Below are positions 44,026 through 54,363 of a stretch of 64,000 nucleotides of DNA, piece after piece. The notes under the pieces were generated by a model. It saw only the letters and a program-made list of their open reading frames with translations. It was not told where the DNA came from and did not search any database. The DNA lies in the NCBI GenBank assembly GCA_022572885.1, contig JACZVC010000006.1:42675-106674 (forward strand), read 5' to 3'. A program made the position numbers and the translations under genes. Within the stretch, counting starts at the first letter, position 1, and the number at the start of each line of letters is the position of its first letter. Source of the stretch: Pseudomonadota bacterium. Its GTDB lineage: Bacteria > Pseudomonadota > Gammaproteobacteria > Steroidobacterales > MnTg04.

Positions 44026-47000
44026 AGCAAGGCTGGCGAGGGCAAGCAACGGGTAGCGCGCTGATTCTGGGTGGACTGATCCTGCTCAATGCCTGCGAAT
44101 GGCAATCTGCCGGGCCGAATGCCGAACAAATCGCGATGAATAACCGCGGTGTCGCCCAGATGGGCCATTTCCAATATGCTGCGGCCCAGCAAACCTTTGC
44201 TGCGCTGATCGAGAAATACCCGGAGTGGACCGATGCCAGGGTCAACCTTGCGATCGCCATGCTGAACCGCCAGCTAGAAGGCGATGAAGCAGCGGCGCTG
44301 GCCATTGTCGACCAGGTGCTCACGGATGAGCCTGGTCATGTCCGGGCCGATTATGTTGCTGGCTTGTTGCGCCTGTATCTGGGTGAAACCGCTGCGGCGT
44401 TGTCTCATTTCAGCCGGGTAACGGAAGCCGATCCCAAGGATGCCTATGCCGCCTATTACCTCGGGCAGGTATTGCTGCAGGTGAGTCAGCCGGAAAAAGC
44501 GCTGGTCTGGTACCAGAAAGCCATGGAACTGGATCCATACCTGCGCTCGGCATATTACAGTTCCGCGCTGGTTTTGCGGCGATCAGGCGATCGGGAACAG
44601 GCAACCCGGATGCTGTCTGATTACCAGCGGTTCAAAGACAATCCACGGGCGCGGCTCGCGGAATTCAAGTACACGCGCATGGGGCCAAAAGCCGAGGCGA
44701 TTGCGTTGGGAGATATCGCTGACAGCCAGACACCCGAACCCGCCGGTCCGGTATTTGCCGATGCCGTCGAACATTTGGTTGGTCTTCCGGTGGGCGAGCT
44801 CAGCAGCGCTGATATCGACCAGGACGGACGACAGGACTTGTTCATTGCCGCACCGGGAGGGTCACTGGTACTGCTTGGCGCTGACGGCACGTTCCAGCCG
44901 GCGCATGAGCACCCGTTGAGCGGGGTCAAACAAGTTCGGGGCGCCCTGTGGGGCGATATCGATAACGATGGCCTGCTCGATGTCTATTTTTGCCGCGAGG
45001 GGAAAAATCAGCTCTGGCGCCAGACCGCTGCTGGAAGCTGGCGAGCAGACACCACGAAACCTCTGGACCATGAGGGCCACTGCGCCGGCGGTGCGGTTTT
45101 CGATGCGGATCACGATGGCGATCTCGATTATTTTCTGGTGAACAGCGATGGCCCTGCCGAGCTGCTGAACAACAACCTGGATGGCAGCTTTCGTCCGCTC
45201 GCGGCAAGCCAGGGCCTGGCTGGCGACGGGCGGGGTGGCCGCCAGGTGCTGGTCGCAGATCTCGACAGCGATCGCGACGCTGACCTGATCGTGCTGAATC
45301 AACAGCCGCCACATGCCGTGTACCTCAATGACAGGCTCTGGAAATACCAGCCGGCCGATGGCCTGGACGATTTTATCGGGCAGGCGCTGACCGCGATTGT
45401 GGTCGGCGACCTGGATGCCGATGGCCGGGTCGAGATCTATGGCGCGGACCCGGCTGGCCGCCTGCTGGTCTGGTCACGATCGGTAGCCGGCAGCTGGCAG
45501 CGCAGCGAGCTGATGCGCAACGGGTCCGCGGCGAGCTGGCTGGCGCTGCAGGATTTTGACGGTGACGGTTATGAGGAGCTGGTCTGGGCCGATGATACCG
45601 GCACGCAACTGATCGCACTGGGCGGAGTAAAAAGGGGCACAGTGACCATCGTCAATAGCAGTCCGTCGGCCGCTCGCCTGCCGTTGGTGCGCGAGGGTCA
45701 GCGAGGAGCGTCGCTGATTTTTCTGGATGAAGGCGGCCGGCTCACCGAACTGCCGCCGGGACCCGGCCGGCATGAATTTGTCCTGCTGGCGCTGACCGGC
45801 AAAGAAGAGACGGCGGAGTCGATGCGCTCGAATCGTTCCGGCATCGGCACGCAGGTCGCCCTGCGGCACGGAGCGAACTGGACCATGGGCAGTACTTTCA
45901 GTCGCGACTCGGGGCCCGGCCAAAGTCTGCAGCCGCTGGCAATGGGGCTGGCCGGGCTACAGGCCGCCGATTTTGTCGCGATCAACTGGTCGGACGGTGT
46001 TTTTCAAACCGAGCTGGACCTGGCTGCGGGTCAGCTTTACCGGATTCCGGAAACCCAGCGCCAGCTTTCGAGTTGCCCGGTCCTGTTTGCCTGGGATGGC
46101 CAGAAATATCGTTTTATCAGTGATTTGCTCGGCGTAGGGGGGCTGGGCTTTTTTGTATCGCCGGGGCAGGCGGCGGAACCGAGGCCGTGGGAATATTTCC
46201 TGTTTCCCAAAGATTCCCTGGTGGCGAGAGACGGGCGTCTGCAGATCAAGATAGCCGAACCCATGGAAGAAAACGCCTACCTGGACCAGGTGAAAATTCA
46301 TGTCTACGATCTCCCGGATGGCTGGTCCATGATCATGGATGAACGCATGGCTACCGGTGCGCCGGAGGTTAGCGGTGAGCCGATTTTTTATCGCCATGTC
46401 GACTGGCCGGTTTCGGCCCGCAACCAGCTGGGACAGGATGTGACCGATGCCATATTGCTCGCCGACCTCAAGCCGGCCGCGACCGGCGCCCGCGACCCTC
46501 GTTTTATCGGCAAACTGGCGCAGGAGCAGCGCCTGACACTGGATTTCGGCAAACCGCTGAGCGCGCCGGTCGCTGGCGCCAAACCGGTATTGATCGTCGA
46601 TGGCTGGGTCGAGTACCCGTACTCACAGACTGTTTTTGCGGCGTGGCAGGCCGGTGAATCCTACTCGCCGCCCAGCCTGGAGTATCGGGATGGCGCGGGA
46701 AAATGGCACATGCTTTACCCGGAGTTCGGGTACCCGGCCGGTATGCCAAGAAAAATGGCCTTGCCGCTGGACCGCCTGCCCGAGGATGCAAATGCACTCA
46801 GGCTGTCGAGCAACCTCGAAGTGTACTGGGACAGGGTTGGCGTCGCTTGGGCCGAGGACTTGACCAGCTACCGCCATGAAGTGCTTCCCTTGCAATCGGC
46901 GCGCATGGCGCGCAGCGGTTTTCCGCTGCGCACCACCGGGCCGGAACGACAACCGTATTACCGGTACAGCGATCGCAGCCAGTACTGGGATACGCGCTAC

Positions 47001-47327
47001 ATGCCGGGTTTTTACACGGATTTTGGCCCGATAACCGAATTGCTGGAAAGACATGACGATGCGCTCGCCATCATAGGGCCGGGTGAAGAGGTGCATATGG
47101 AGTTCGCCGAGCCCGCCCCGCCTGCCGATGGCTACCGGCAATGGCTGGTGCTCGAGGCCAGGGGGTATGCCAAGGATATGGATCTTTATACTGTGAATGG
47201 CGAAAGCGTCGGGCCGCTGCCGGTAAGCTTAACGCCGGCGGCTGGCGTAGATCGGCGGGCCGAGCAGATCAGCGAGCGCAACGGCCTGAATTCAAGGTAC
47301 AATACGCGGTTCCAGGCTGGCCGATAG
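44022..47327 (+). CDS. Large TPR / FG-GAP (VCBS) repeat lipoprotein
   Basis: 1101 residues. A lipoprotein signal ends at LLNAC (cysteine about 25). TPR repeats cover about 35-215 (NNRGVAQMGHFQYAAAQQTF, AAYYLGQVLLQVSQPEKALV). Then about six FG-GAP/VCBS blades each carry a calcium-loop DxDxDG-like motif (DIDQDGRQDLFI, DIDNDGLLDVYF, DADHDGDLDYFL, DLDADGRVEIYG, DFDGDGYEELVW). A region near 610-660 resembles ASPIC/UnbV, followed by SSCPVLFAWDGQKYRF and a long C-terminal beta-rich part. It is probably an envelope or surface binding protein. Paralogous in design to the CRTAC1 genes that follow. Function unknown. Confidence 0.82.
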   Translation: MKQGWRGQATGSALILGGLILLNACEWQSAGPNAEQIAMNNRGVAQMGHFQYAAAQQTFAALIEKYPEWTDARVNLAIAMLNRQLEGDEAAALAIVDQVLTDEPGHVRADYVAGLLRLYLGETAAALSHFSRVTEADPKDAYAAYYLGQVLLQVSQPEKALVWYQKAMELDPYLRSAYYSSALVLRRSGDREQATRMLSDYQRFKDNPRARLAEFKYTRMGPKAEAIALGDIADSQTPEPAGPVFADAVEHLVGLPVGELSSADIDQDGRQDLFIAAPGGSLVLLGADGTFQPAHEHPLSGVKQVRGALWGDIDNDGLLDVYFCREGKNQLWRQTAAGSWRADTTKPLDHEGHCAGGAVFDADHDGDLDYFLVNSDGPAELLNNNLDGSFRPLAASQGLAGDGRGGRQVLVADLDSDRDADLIVLNQQPPHAVYLNDRLWKYQPADGLDDFIGQALTAIVVGDLDADGRVEIYGADPAGRLLVWSRSVAGSWQRSELMRNGSAASWLALQDFDGDGYEELVWADDTGTQLIALGGVKRGTVTIVNSSPSAARLPLVREGQRGASLIFLDEGGRLTELPPGPGRHEFVLLALTGKEETAESMRSNRSGIGTQVALRHGANWTMGSTFSRDSGPGQSLQPLAMGLAGLQAADFVAINWSDGVFQTELDLAAGQLYRIPETQRQLSSCPVLFAWDGQKYRFISDLLGVGGLGFFVSPGQAAEPRPWEYFLFPKDSLVARDGRLQIKIAEPMEENAYLDQVKIHVYDLPDGWSMIMDERMATGAPEVSGEPIFYRHVDWPVSARNQLGQDVTDAILLADLKPAATGARDPRFIGKLAQEQRLTLDFGKPLSAPVAGAKPVLIVDGWVEYPYSQTVFAAWQAGESYSPPSLEYRDGAGKWHMLYPEFGYPAGMPRKMALPLDRLPEDANALRLSSNLEVYWDRVGVAWAEDLTSYRHEVLPLQSARMARSGFPLRTTGPERQPYYRYSDRSQYWDTRYMPGFYTDFGPITELLERHDDALAIIGPGEEVHMEFAEPAPPADGYRQWLVLEARGYAKDMDLYTVNGESVGPLPVSLTPAAGVDRRAEQISERNGLNSRYNTRFQAGR

Positions 47328-47393
47328 GTTCGGCCCCAACGACCCGGACGACGAGCGACGCCATACAAGGCGCAGGTTCGCAAAAAAAATCAC

Positions 47394-50180
47394 ATGCAAA
47401 ATGAAACAACGGAGCGTCGGCAATATGTGCCGGCGGTTGGACCAAAACTGCACAAGTTATTGATGGTGGTCTTTGGGATGTTTGCCCTGCTCGCCATCAA
47501 TTCCGTCTATCTGGCCGGGATTACGCTGGCGGAATGGTTCAGCGCAGCGACCTACCAGGATTATTTCTACCAGTGGATGTTCCTGGCGCACCTGGTCCTT
47601 GGCTTGATCATTGTTTTGCCGGTCATCGTTTACGGCATCGTTCACATCAAGAACGCCAGGCACCGGCCAAACCGCCGCGCGATCAAGGTCGGTTATGCGC
47701 TGTTCGCGTTTGCCCTGGTGCTGCTTGCCAGCGGCCTGATTTTGACTCGCGGCCTGCCATACCTGGAGGTGCGTGATCCTGCGGCACGGGAGATGGCCTA
47801 CTGGGTACACGTGATCGTACCCTTGCTCGTGGTCTGGCTGTTCATACTGCATCGCCTCGCCGGCAAGGGGATCAACTGGAAAGCGGGTGGCGCGGTTACC
47901 CTGGTTGCGGTCTCTTTCGCCCTGGTCATGCTCGGCATCCAGTCGCAAGACCCCAGGCTATGGAATGTGGTTGGCCCGGCATCGGGGGAGCAGTATTTTT
48001 TCCCGTCGCTGTCGCGCACGGCAACGGGCAATTTTATCCCGGCAAAAGCGATGATGATGGATTCCTATTGCAAGGATTGTCATATAGACGCACACCGCGG
48101 CTGGGAAATGAGCATGCATCATTTGTCCTCCTTCAATAACCCGGTGTACTTGTTTTCCGTGCGCAACACGCGGGAATTTGCGATGCAGCGCGACGGTACC
48201 GTGCAAGGATCGAGGTTCTGCGCCGGCTGCCACGATCCGGTGCCGTTTTTCAGCGGCGCGTTCGACGATCCGGACTTCGACGACGTGAATCATCCCACGG
48301 CGCAGGCGGGAATTACCTGCACCAGTTGTCATGCGATCACCCATATCAACAGCCCCCGGGGAAACGCGGATTACACGATTGAAGAACCCATTCATTACCC
48401 GTTCGCCTACAGCGACGATCCGCTGTTGGCATGGGTCAACCGGATGCTGGTCAAGGCAAAGCCCGAATTTCACAAGAAGACCTTTCTCAAGCCGCTGCAC
48501 AAGACTGCGGAGTTCTGTGGCACCTGCCACAAGGTGCACTTGCCGGTTGAGCTAAATGGTTATCGCTGGCTGCGCGGGCAGAACAGCTATGACTCCTTTC
48601 TGCTCAGCGGGGTATCCGGTCATGGCGCGGCCAGTTTTTATTACCCGGACCAGGCGGTGACAACCTGTAACCAGTGCCACATGCCCTGGCAGGTATCGGA
48701 CGATTTCGCCGCCATCCCCGACCCGGTCAGCGGCGAGTTTCGCATCCACGACCATCAGTTCCCGAGCGCCAATACTGCGATACCGCAGATCGTGGGTATG
48801 CCGGACTGGGTCAATGCAGCGCATCGCAAATTCCTCGAAGGCTCGCTAAGGCTGGATCTGTTCGGCTTGCGGCGCGGCGGTGCAATCAGCGGTGAACTGA
48901 TCGCGCCGTTGCGGCCGGATATCCCGGCGCTGGTTCCCGGTGAAAGCTACCTGCTGGAAACAGTATTGCGCACGCTGACGCTGGGCCACCTGTTCACGCA
49001 GGGGACCGCCGATTCAAACCAGGTCTGGGTAGAGATCACGGTATCCGCGGGGGACAGGCTCATCGGCCGCAGCGGTGCAGTGAACGACCTGGGCGAGGTC
49101 GATCCGTGGTCCTGGTTTGGCAACGCTTATGTGGTCGACCGGGAAGGCCGCCGAATCGACAGGCGTAACCCGGAGGACATATTTGTCAGCCTTTATAATC
49201 ACCAGATTCCACCGGGCGCCGGTGAGGTCGTTCATTATCGCTTTACCGTGCCAGAGGATATAGGAGGACCGGTGACGGTAAGGGCAGCATTGAAGTACCG
49301 GAAATTCGATACCACGATGATGCGTTTAGTGCTGGACGATACGCGTGCGGTTAACGACCTTCCCGTGGTAACCATAGCCACCGATTCGATAACCTTTCCA
49401 GTGTACAATCAGGCCGAAAGCGCCGCCCAGGTCCCGGATATACCGGAATGGCAGCGCTGGAACGATTATGGCATCGGCTTGCTGCGGACCCCCGGAGCCG
49501 GTGAATTGCGCCAGGCCGAGGAAGCGTTCCGGATGGTCGAAAACCTGGGCCGGGCAGACGGACCCTTGAACCTGGCCCGGGTTTACTTGCGAGAGGGGCG
49601 GCTGGATGAAGCGGTGGTCATGCTCGAGCGCGCGGCCCGGTACGAGCCGGCCGCTTATCCCTGGGTCGTCGCCTGGTTTACCGGCCAGGTAAACCGGCAG
49701 AACGGTTTTCTCGACGAGGCGATCGAGAACTTCCGCAACATCCTCGATACGCGCTACCAGCTCGCCCGTGATCGTGGTTTTGATTTCAGCCTCGATTACC
49801 GGGTCAGCAACATGCTGGCCCAGACACTGTTCGAGCGGGCGCAGCTGGAGCGGGGCGATGGGCGCAGGGAAAAGCGCAACTCGTTTATCGCCGAGGCGAT
49901 CGCCTGGTACCGCCATACGCTGGGCATCGAGCCGGAAAACGCCGAGGCGTACTACGGCCTGTCGCAGGCATACGCGCAATCCGGCGAAACCGGCTTGTCG
50001 GAGGAGCACCGCCGCCTGTACCAGACCTACAAAGTGGACGACAATGCGCGTGACCGCGCCATTGCGCTGGCCAGGCGCATGGATCCAGCCGCCAACCACG
50101 CCGCCAACCCGGTGGCGATTTACGACTTGCAACGCGAGTCCGTCACCACGGGCCCTGTCTTTGACAGTGCGCCGGACTGA
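47394..50180 (+). CDS. Membrane pentahaem cytochrome c with C-terminal TPR
   Basis: 928 residues. Four or five membrane helices occupy residues 20-185, with histidines (FLAHLVLG, GIVHIKN, YWVHVIVP, ILHRLAG) that could bind haem b as in a cytochrome b-like anchor. The exported part has five CXXCH sites: CKDCH, CAGCH, CTSCH, CGTCH, CNQCH, in the NapC/c554-like style. A beta-rich part follows (about 480-660), then TPR repeats to the end (NLARVYLREGRLDEAVVMLE, AYYGLSQAYAQSGETGLSEE). Probably links a membrane quinol pool to partners in this locus. Not recognised as a named family. Confidence 0.8.
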   Translation: MQNETTERRQYVPAVGPKLHKLLMVVFGMFALLAINSVYLAGITLAEWFSAATYQDYFYQWMFLAHLVLGLIIVLPVIVYGIVHIKNARHRPNRRAIKVGYALFAFALVLLASGLILTRGLPYLEVRDPAAREMAYWVHVIVPLLVVWLFILHRLAGKGINWKAGGAVTLVAVSFALVMLGIQSQDPRLWNVVGPASGEQYFFPSLSRTATGNFIPAKAMMMDSYCKDCHIDAHRGWEMSMHHLSSFNNPVYLFSVRNTREFAMQRDGTVQGSRFCAGCHDPVPFFSGAFDDPDFDDVNHPTAQAGITCTSCHAITHINSPRGNADYTIEEPIHYPFAYSDDPLLAWVNRMLVKAKPEFHKKTFLKPLHKTAEFCGTCHKVHLPVELNGYRWLRGQNSYDSFLLSGVSGHGAASFYYPDQAVTTCNQCHMPWQVSDDFAAIPDPVSGEFRIHDHQFPSANTAIPQIVGMPDWVNAAHRKFLEGSLRLDLFGLRRGGAISGELIAPLRPDIPALVPGESYLLETVLRTLTLGHLFTQGTADSNQVWVEITVSAGDRLIGRSGAVNDLGEVDPWSWFGNAYVVDREGRRIDRRNPEDIFVSLYNHQIPPGAGEVVHYRFTVPEDIGGPVTVRAALKYRKFDTTMMRLVLDDTRAVNDLPVVTIATDSITFPVYNQAESAAQVPDIPEWQRWNDYGIGLLRTPGAGELRQAEEAFRMVENLGRADGPLNLARVYLREGRLDEAVVMLERAARYEPAAYPWVVAWFTGQVNRQNGFLDEAIENFRNILDTRYQLARDRGFDFSLDYRVSNMLAQTLFERAQLERGDGRREKRNSFIAEAIAWYRHTLGIEPENAEAYYGLSQAYAQSGETGLSEEHRRLYQTYKVDDNARDRAIALARRMDPAANHAANPVAIYDLQRESVTTGPVFDSAPD

Positions 50181-50185
50181 GTAGT

Positions 50186-52072
50186 ATGAAAAAAAACAAG
50201 GAACAAAACCTGTCGGCGGAACTGGATCTGATGGAGCAGGATGACGCGATCATCGGCCGGGTGTTTCGCTGGTCATTATTGGTCATGATCGGGCTGGCCA
50301 TTGTCGTATTGATCGTGCTTTTTTCCGGCCGCGGGGAAGAACGGCTCGAACCGGTTGCTGAAGCCACGCTGGCAGGCCCGGAGCAGCTCTCGGTGGCCAG
50401 CGACCGGTCGCCGCCGCAAGTTCATTTCTCGGAGGTGGCTGAAGATTGGGGCATAGATTTCGTCCACGAAAATGGGGCCTACGGCGAGCGGCTGCTGCCG
50501 GAGACCATGGGGAGCGGAGTCGCAATTTTCGATTATGACCGTGACGGCGATCAGGACCTGTTTTTTGTCAACGGAAAAAGCTGGCCGTGGCGGGATGAAA
50601 CCGCCGGGGCAACCCAGAGGCTGTATCGGAATGACGGAGACGGGGTTTTTACCGACGTCAGCGTGGCGACCGGCGTAAACCTGGAACTGTACGGCATGGG
50701 CGTCGCCACCGCGGATTTTGACAACGATGGATGGACGGATATTTTTATTACGGCGGTTGGCGGAAATCGCCTGCTGCGTAATATGGGCGGCGATCATTTT
50801 GTCGAGGTCGGAGCGGCTGCGGGAGTTTCCGGTGATGACGACGTATGGAGTACGGCTGCAATTTTCTTCGATGCCGACAATGATGGGGATCTGGATTTGT
50901 TCGTTGCCAATTACGTCGAATGGTCACGGGATATCGATCTTGAGGTTGACTACCGGTTAACTGGTATCGGTCGGGCATTCGGGCCGCCAGCCAATTACGC
51001 TGGCACGCAGGCCTACTTTTACCTGAACAATGGTGACGGAAGTTTTACCGACAAGTCAGAGTGGGTGCAGGTTTTCAACCCGGCCACCGGCGAAGCGATG
51101 GGCAAAGGGCTGGCGGTTGTGCCGATCGACCTGAACCACGACGGCTGGCTGGATCTTGTAGTCGCCAACGACACGGTGCGAAATTTCGCTTTTGAAAACC
51201 TTGGCGGCCAGGGTTTCCGGGAAATGGGATCCGACCTGGGCCTCGCGTTCGATAATGCGGGCCACGCGACAGGCGCAATGGGCATGGACACGGCGGCGCA
51301 CGGCAATAACGGCGACCTCGCTGTTGCCATCGGCAATTTTGCCAACGAAATGACGTCGTTCTATGTCGCCCAGGAGGGTAACGGCTTGTTTACCGACCAA
51401 GCGATCCTGATGGGGATCGGCCCGCTCAGCCGCCAGGCGTTGAGTTTTGGATTGTTTTTCTTTGATTACGACCTGGACGGATGGCTGGACTTTTTTCAAA
51501 CCAACGGACATGTGGAGCCGGAAATCAATACAGTCCAGCCAAGCCAGAATTATCGACAGGCCAGCCAGTTGTTCTGGCAATGCGGACAGGGTTGCCAGCG
51601 GCAATACTTGCCCATCGCGGATGGTCAGGCCGGTGATCTGGGTATGCCGCTGGTTGGGCGCGGGGCCGCTTACGGCGATCTCGATGGCGATGGTGATCTG
51701 GATATCGTGATTACGCAAAGCGGCGACCGACCGATGCTCCTGCGAAATGACCAGCGCACCGGACACCACTGGTTACGTGTAAGCCTGGATCAGGGAGCGC
51801 TTGGCCGGAGCCCGATAGGGGCGGTCGTGACCTTGTCCAGCGGCGACGTGACTCAACAAAGGACGCTGAACCCGACGCGCAGCTACTTGTCCCAGATGGA
51901 GCCTGTCCTGACTTTTGGTTTGGGTGAAAACCCAGTGGTAGATGGACTTTGGGTGCTGTGGCCGGATGGTCAGACGGCAGAGATTCCGGTGCCGGAGGTA
52001 GACCGGGAAATGCGTGTAGCGTGGCCAGACGGGAACGACGCAACTGCATTGGCGAAAATGGCAAACGAATGA
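50186..52072 (+). CDS. CRTAC1-family FG-GAP / ASPIC-UnbV protein, copy 1
   Basis: 628 residues. A single N-terminal membrane helix (SLLVMIGLAIVVLIVLF) anchors an exported propeller of FG-GAP/VCBS repeats with calcium loops (DYDRDGDQDLFF, DFDNDGWTDIFI, DADNDGDLDLFV, DLDGDGDLDIVI). The C-terminal ASPIC/UnbV domain is seen in HHWLRVSLDQ through NPTRSYLSQMEPVLTFGLG and LWVLWPDGQTAEI. Members are secreted or surface proteins, functions mostly unassigned. It starts 5 bases after the pentahaem gene and is followed by a TPR gene, the same pair as found at 57220-60603. Confidence 0.88.
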   Translation: MKKNKEQNLSAELDLMEQDDAIIGRVFRWSLLVMIGLAIVVLIVLFSGRGEERLEPVAEATLAGPEQLSVASDRSPPQVHFSEVAEDWGIDFVHENGAYGERLLPETMGSGVAIFDYDRDGDQDLFFVNGKSWPWRDETAGATQRLYRNDGDGVFTDVSVATGVNLELYGMGVATADFDNDGWTDIFITAVGGNRLLRNMGGDHFVEVGAAAGVSGDDDVWSTAAIFFDADNDGDLDLFVANYVEWSRDIDLEVDYRLTGIGRAFGPPANYAGTQAYFYLNNGDGSFTDKSEWVQVFNPATGEAMGKGLAVVPIDLNHDGWLDLVVANDTVRNFAFENLGGQGFREMGSDLGLAFDNAGHATGAMGMDTAAHGNNGDLAVAIGNFANEMTSFYVAQEGNGLFTDQAILMGIGPLSRQALSFGLFFFDYDLDGWLDFFQTNGHVEPEINTVQPSQNYRQASQLFWQCGQGCQRQYLPIADGQAGDLGMPLVGRGAAYGDLDGDGDLDIVITQSGDRPMLLRNDQRTGHHWLRVSLDQGALGRSPIGAVVTLSSGDVTQQRTLNPTRSYLSQMEPVLTFGLGENPVVDGLWVLWPDGQTAEIPVPEVDREMRVAWPDGNDATALAKMANE

Positions 52073-52096
52073 GTATGCACAGCGACGGTTTAGCCA

Positions 52097-53797
52097 ATGA
52101 TAATCGCTAGGGCCAGGGCCTCGAAGGCCGGAATCCGCGCATGGGTTTTCCTCGCACTGGTTTGCATTGCATGGTTGATCGCGAAAGAAACGATTGCGCA
52201 GGAAAACAGGACGCCGCGGGACACGGAAATCGTCCTCGTGGAAATTCCGCTGCCGGATCTCACCCGGGTGCAGCCGGAGATCCGGGTACTGATCGAACCG
52301 GCCATCGCAAGTTTCGAGGCTGGGCGGGACGAACTCGACGGAGCGGAACTGGGGTTTCATTTTGGCAGCCTGGGCATGCATTTCCATGCCTACCGAATGC
52401 TCAATGAAGCCAGGGCTGCGTACAGGAACGCGTTACTGCTCGATTCGGGAAACTATCGCTGGAGTTACCTGATTGCCCTGGTGCTGGAAGAACTCGACCA
52501 GACCAATCGTGCGATAGCAATGTACGGGGTCAGTCTCACACTCGAACCATCGAATATTGCCGCTCGGACCCGATTGGGCCTGCAGTTCGTTCGCCAGGGA
52601 GCCATCGCAGAGGGGGAGGCGCAATTGCGGCAGGTTCTGAAGCTGGAAAACAGGAATGCGGTAGCATTGGCGGGCATGGGCCAGATCGCGCTGGAGCGAA
52701 AGCAGAACCAACGGGCGGTCTCCTATTTCCTGCGCGCGCTGGATTCACAACCGGATGCAGGTTATCTGCACAACCAGGTGGCGGCAGCCTATCGCGCTAT
52801 GAACGATGGGGACAACGCGGACAAGCATCTACAGCAAGTCAATCAGCGTATTCCAGTCATCGCGGATCCGGTTCTTGCATTCGTGCATGCTCATCGGGTT
52901 GCCCCGGCGGAATACCTGCGCATGGGCGGCGAGCTGGTGCGAGCAGGCAAACACCAAGAAGCGGTCAAGGCGTTTAAGTTGGCGACTGCCATCGGTCCCG
53001 GTTTTCAGCCGTTGTTTATCGCGCTGGCGAAAAGTCAGCGGGTACTCGAGCAGGACAAGGCCGCCTATGCTGCGATTGACGCAGCACTGAAACTGAGCCC
53101 GTCGGATCCGACGGCAAATTATATCAAGGCCGTCTGGCTGGATCAGGATGGCAGCGGCAATATTGCTATTGGCTTTTACCGTTCTGTGCTGAACGGCCGG
53201 CCGGAATTTGCCAGGGCGCGATTGTTGCTCGCCAATGCGCTGATGAGGTTGCGGCGCTTTGCCGAGGCGACCGTGCAATATCAGCGAGTGGTCGCGGAAG
53301 ATGAGCAGCACATGACCGCGCAATTCCTGCTTGGCATCGCGTACCTGGTACAGGGAAAATGCGCCGCCGCGTTAGGCCCGGTCGGTGATTCGCTGGCTTT
53401 AGGCCCGGGCAATGTGAGAGTCAGGACCGTAGCTGCCCGACTTTACGCGACCTGCCCGGCTGCTACCGCCGATCTGCGGGCACGGAGCCTGGGCTATGCG
53501 CGCGACCTTTACCGGGAGATGCCCGGCGCCGATATGGCGGTAACGCTGGCTATGGCCCTGGCGGCCAACGGCGAATTCGCCGAGGCGGAGGAATATCAGG
53601 CCGAGGCCATGTTCGAGGCGATACGGGACCAGGATGCCGATGGGCAGGTTATGTTGTATGGCGATATGCAACGATATCAACAGAAAAAACGAGCGCTCAA
53701 AACATGGCCGGATGGGGCGGAGATATTTCTGCCGCCCAGGAATCTCCGGGCACTGCGCGCGGCGGACGGTAGTCTCGCCACGGCTGGGCAGCAATAG
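52097..53797 (+). CDS. Exported TPR protein, copy 1
   Basis: 566 residues starting with a signal-like segment (WVFLALVCIAWLIAKETIAQ) and then at least nine tetratricopeptide repeats (AAYRNALLLDSGNYRWSYLI, AIAEGEAQLRQVLKLENRN, AFKLATAIGPGFQPLFIALA). The N-terminal block around residues 55-125 and the tail WPDGAEIFLPP match the paralogue at 57220-58833. Likely a periplasmic scaffold partner of the CRTAC1 protein encoded just upstream. Confidence 0.85.
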   Translation: MIIARARASKAGIRAWVFLALVCIAWLIAKETIAQENRTPRDTEIVLVEIPLPDLTRVQPEIRVLIEPAIASFEAGRDELDGAELGFHFGSLGMHFHAYRMLNEARAAYRNALLLDSGNYRWSYLIALVLEELDQTNRAIAMYGVSLTLEPSNIAARTRLGLQFVRQGAIAEGEAQLRQVLKLENRNAVALAGMGQIALERKQNQRAVSYFLRALDSQPDAGYLHNQVAAAYRAMNDGDNADKHLQQVNQRIPVIADPVLAFVHAHRVAPAEYLRMGGELVRAGKHQEAVKAFKLATAIGPGFQPLFIALAKSQRVLEQDKAAYAAIDAALKLSPSDPTANYIKAVWLDQDGSGNIAIGFYRSVLNGRPEFARARLLLANALMRLRRFAEATVQYQRVVAEDEQHMTAQFLLGIAYLVQGKCAAALGPVGDSLALGPGNVRVRTVAARLYATCPAATADLRARSLGYARDLYREMPGADMAVTLAMALAANGEFAEAEEYQAEAMFEAIRDQDADGQVMLYGDMQRYQQKKRALKTWPDGAEIFLPPRNLRALRAADGSLATAGQQ

Positions 53798-53836
53798 CGA
53801 CCGGCGCAGGGGAAACTGCGCCGACGGGAGACAGCG

Positions 53837-54349
53837 ATGGGATTCAAAACAGATCAGGACGTCGAGAAATTTGCCGAATGGCTGAAGGAACAGATTCAGG
53901 GCATGAATCGTCATGTATACACCAGCGGACTGATTTCCACGGAGGCGACCGGCCTGTGCATCTGGGCGGTGCCGCATCTCGTGTTTCTCGGCCAGATCTG
54001 GCCAAAGGAAGACCGCTCAAAGAAATACTGGGTTATTTCGGGCCTGGATCTGCCGACCGACCATATTGACGAAAGCTTGGCCGCGACCCCACGCGAGGCT
54101 GCACGCCACTTTTCGATGAAGTGGCAGTTGCAAAGTTCCAAGGTTGCGGACTTGGGCGAGCAAGGCGATGGCGATGACGGCTCCCCGGCCGCTACGGACT
54201 GGCGGCAAATCGCCGGTAGCCTGCAATCGAATGCCGAAGCGCTTTATACGCTGGTCGAGCGCGACGAGCTGTGGGATGCTGAAAAAGGATCTGTGGAAAA
54301 TGTGCTGGCCGCCATTGGACTGCAAGGGGCCGACGACACAGTGCAATAA
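53837..54349 (+). CDS. DUF4826-like cytoplasmic protein
   Basis: 170 residues, no signal peptide or membrane segment. The core (KYWVISGLDLPTDHIDES, PREAARHFSMKWQLQ) resembles what I know as DUF4826, a gammaproteobacterial family of unknown role; recognition is from memory of the motif. It follows the TPR gene by 39 bases on the same strand, and converges on the next gene with a 14-base gap. Confidence 0.65.
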   Translation: MGFKTDQDVEKFAEWLKEQIQGMNRHVYTSGLISTEATGLCIWAVPHLVFLGQIWPKEDRSKKYWVISGLDLPTDHIDESLAATPREAARHFSMKWQLQSSKVADLGEQGDGDDGSPAATDWRQIAGSLQSNAEALYTLVERDELWDAEKGSVENVLAAIGLQGADDTVQ

Positions 54350-54363
54350 GGGGTTTGCTGTCC

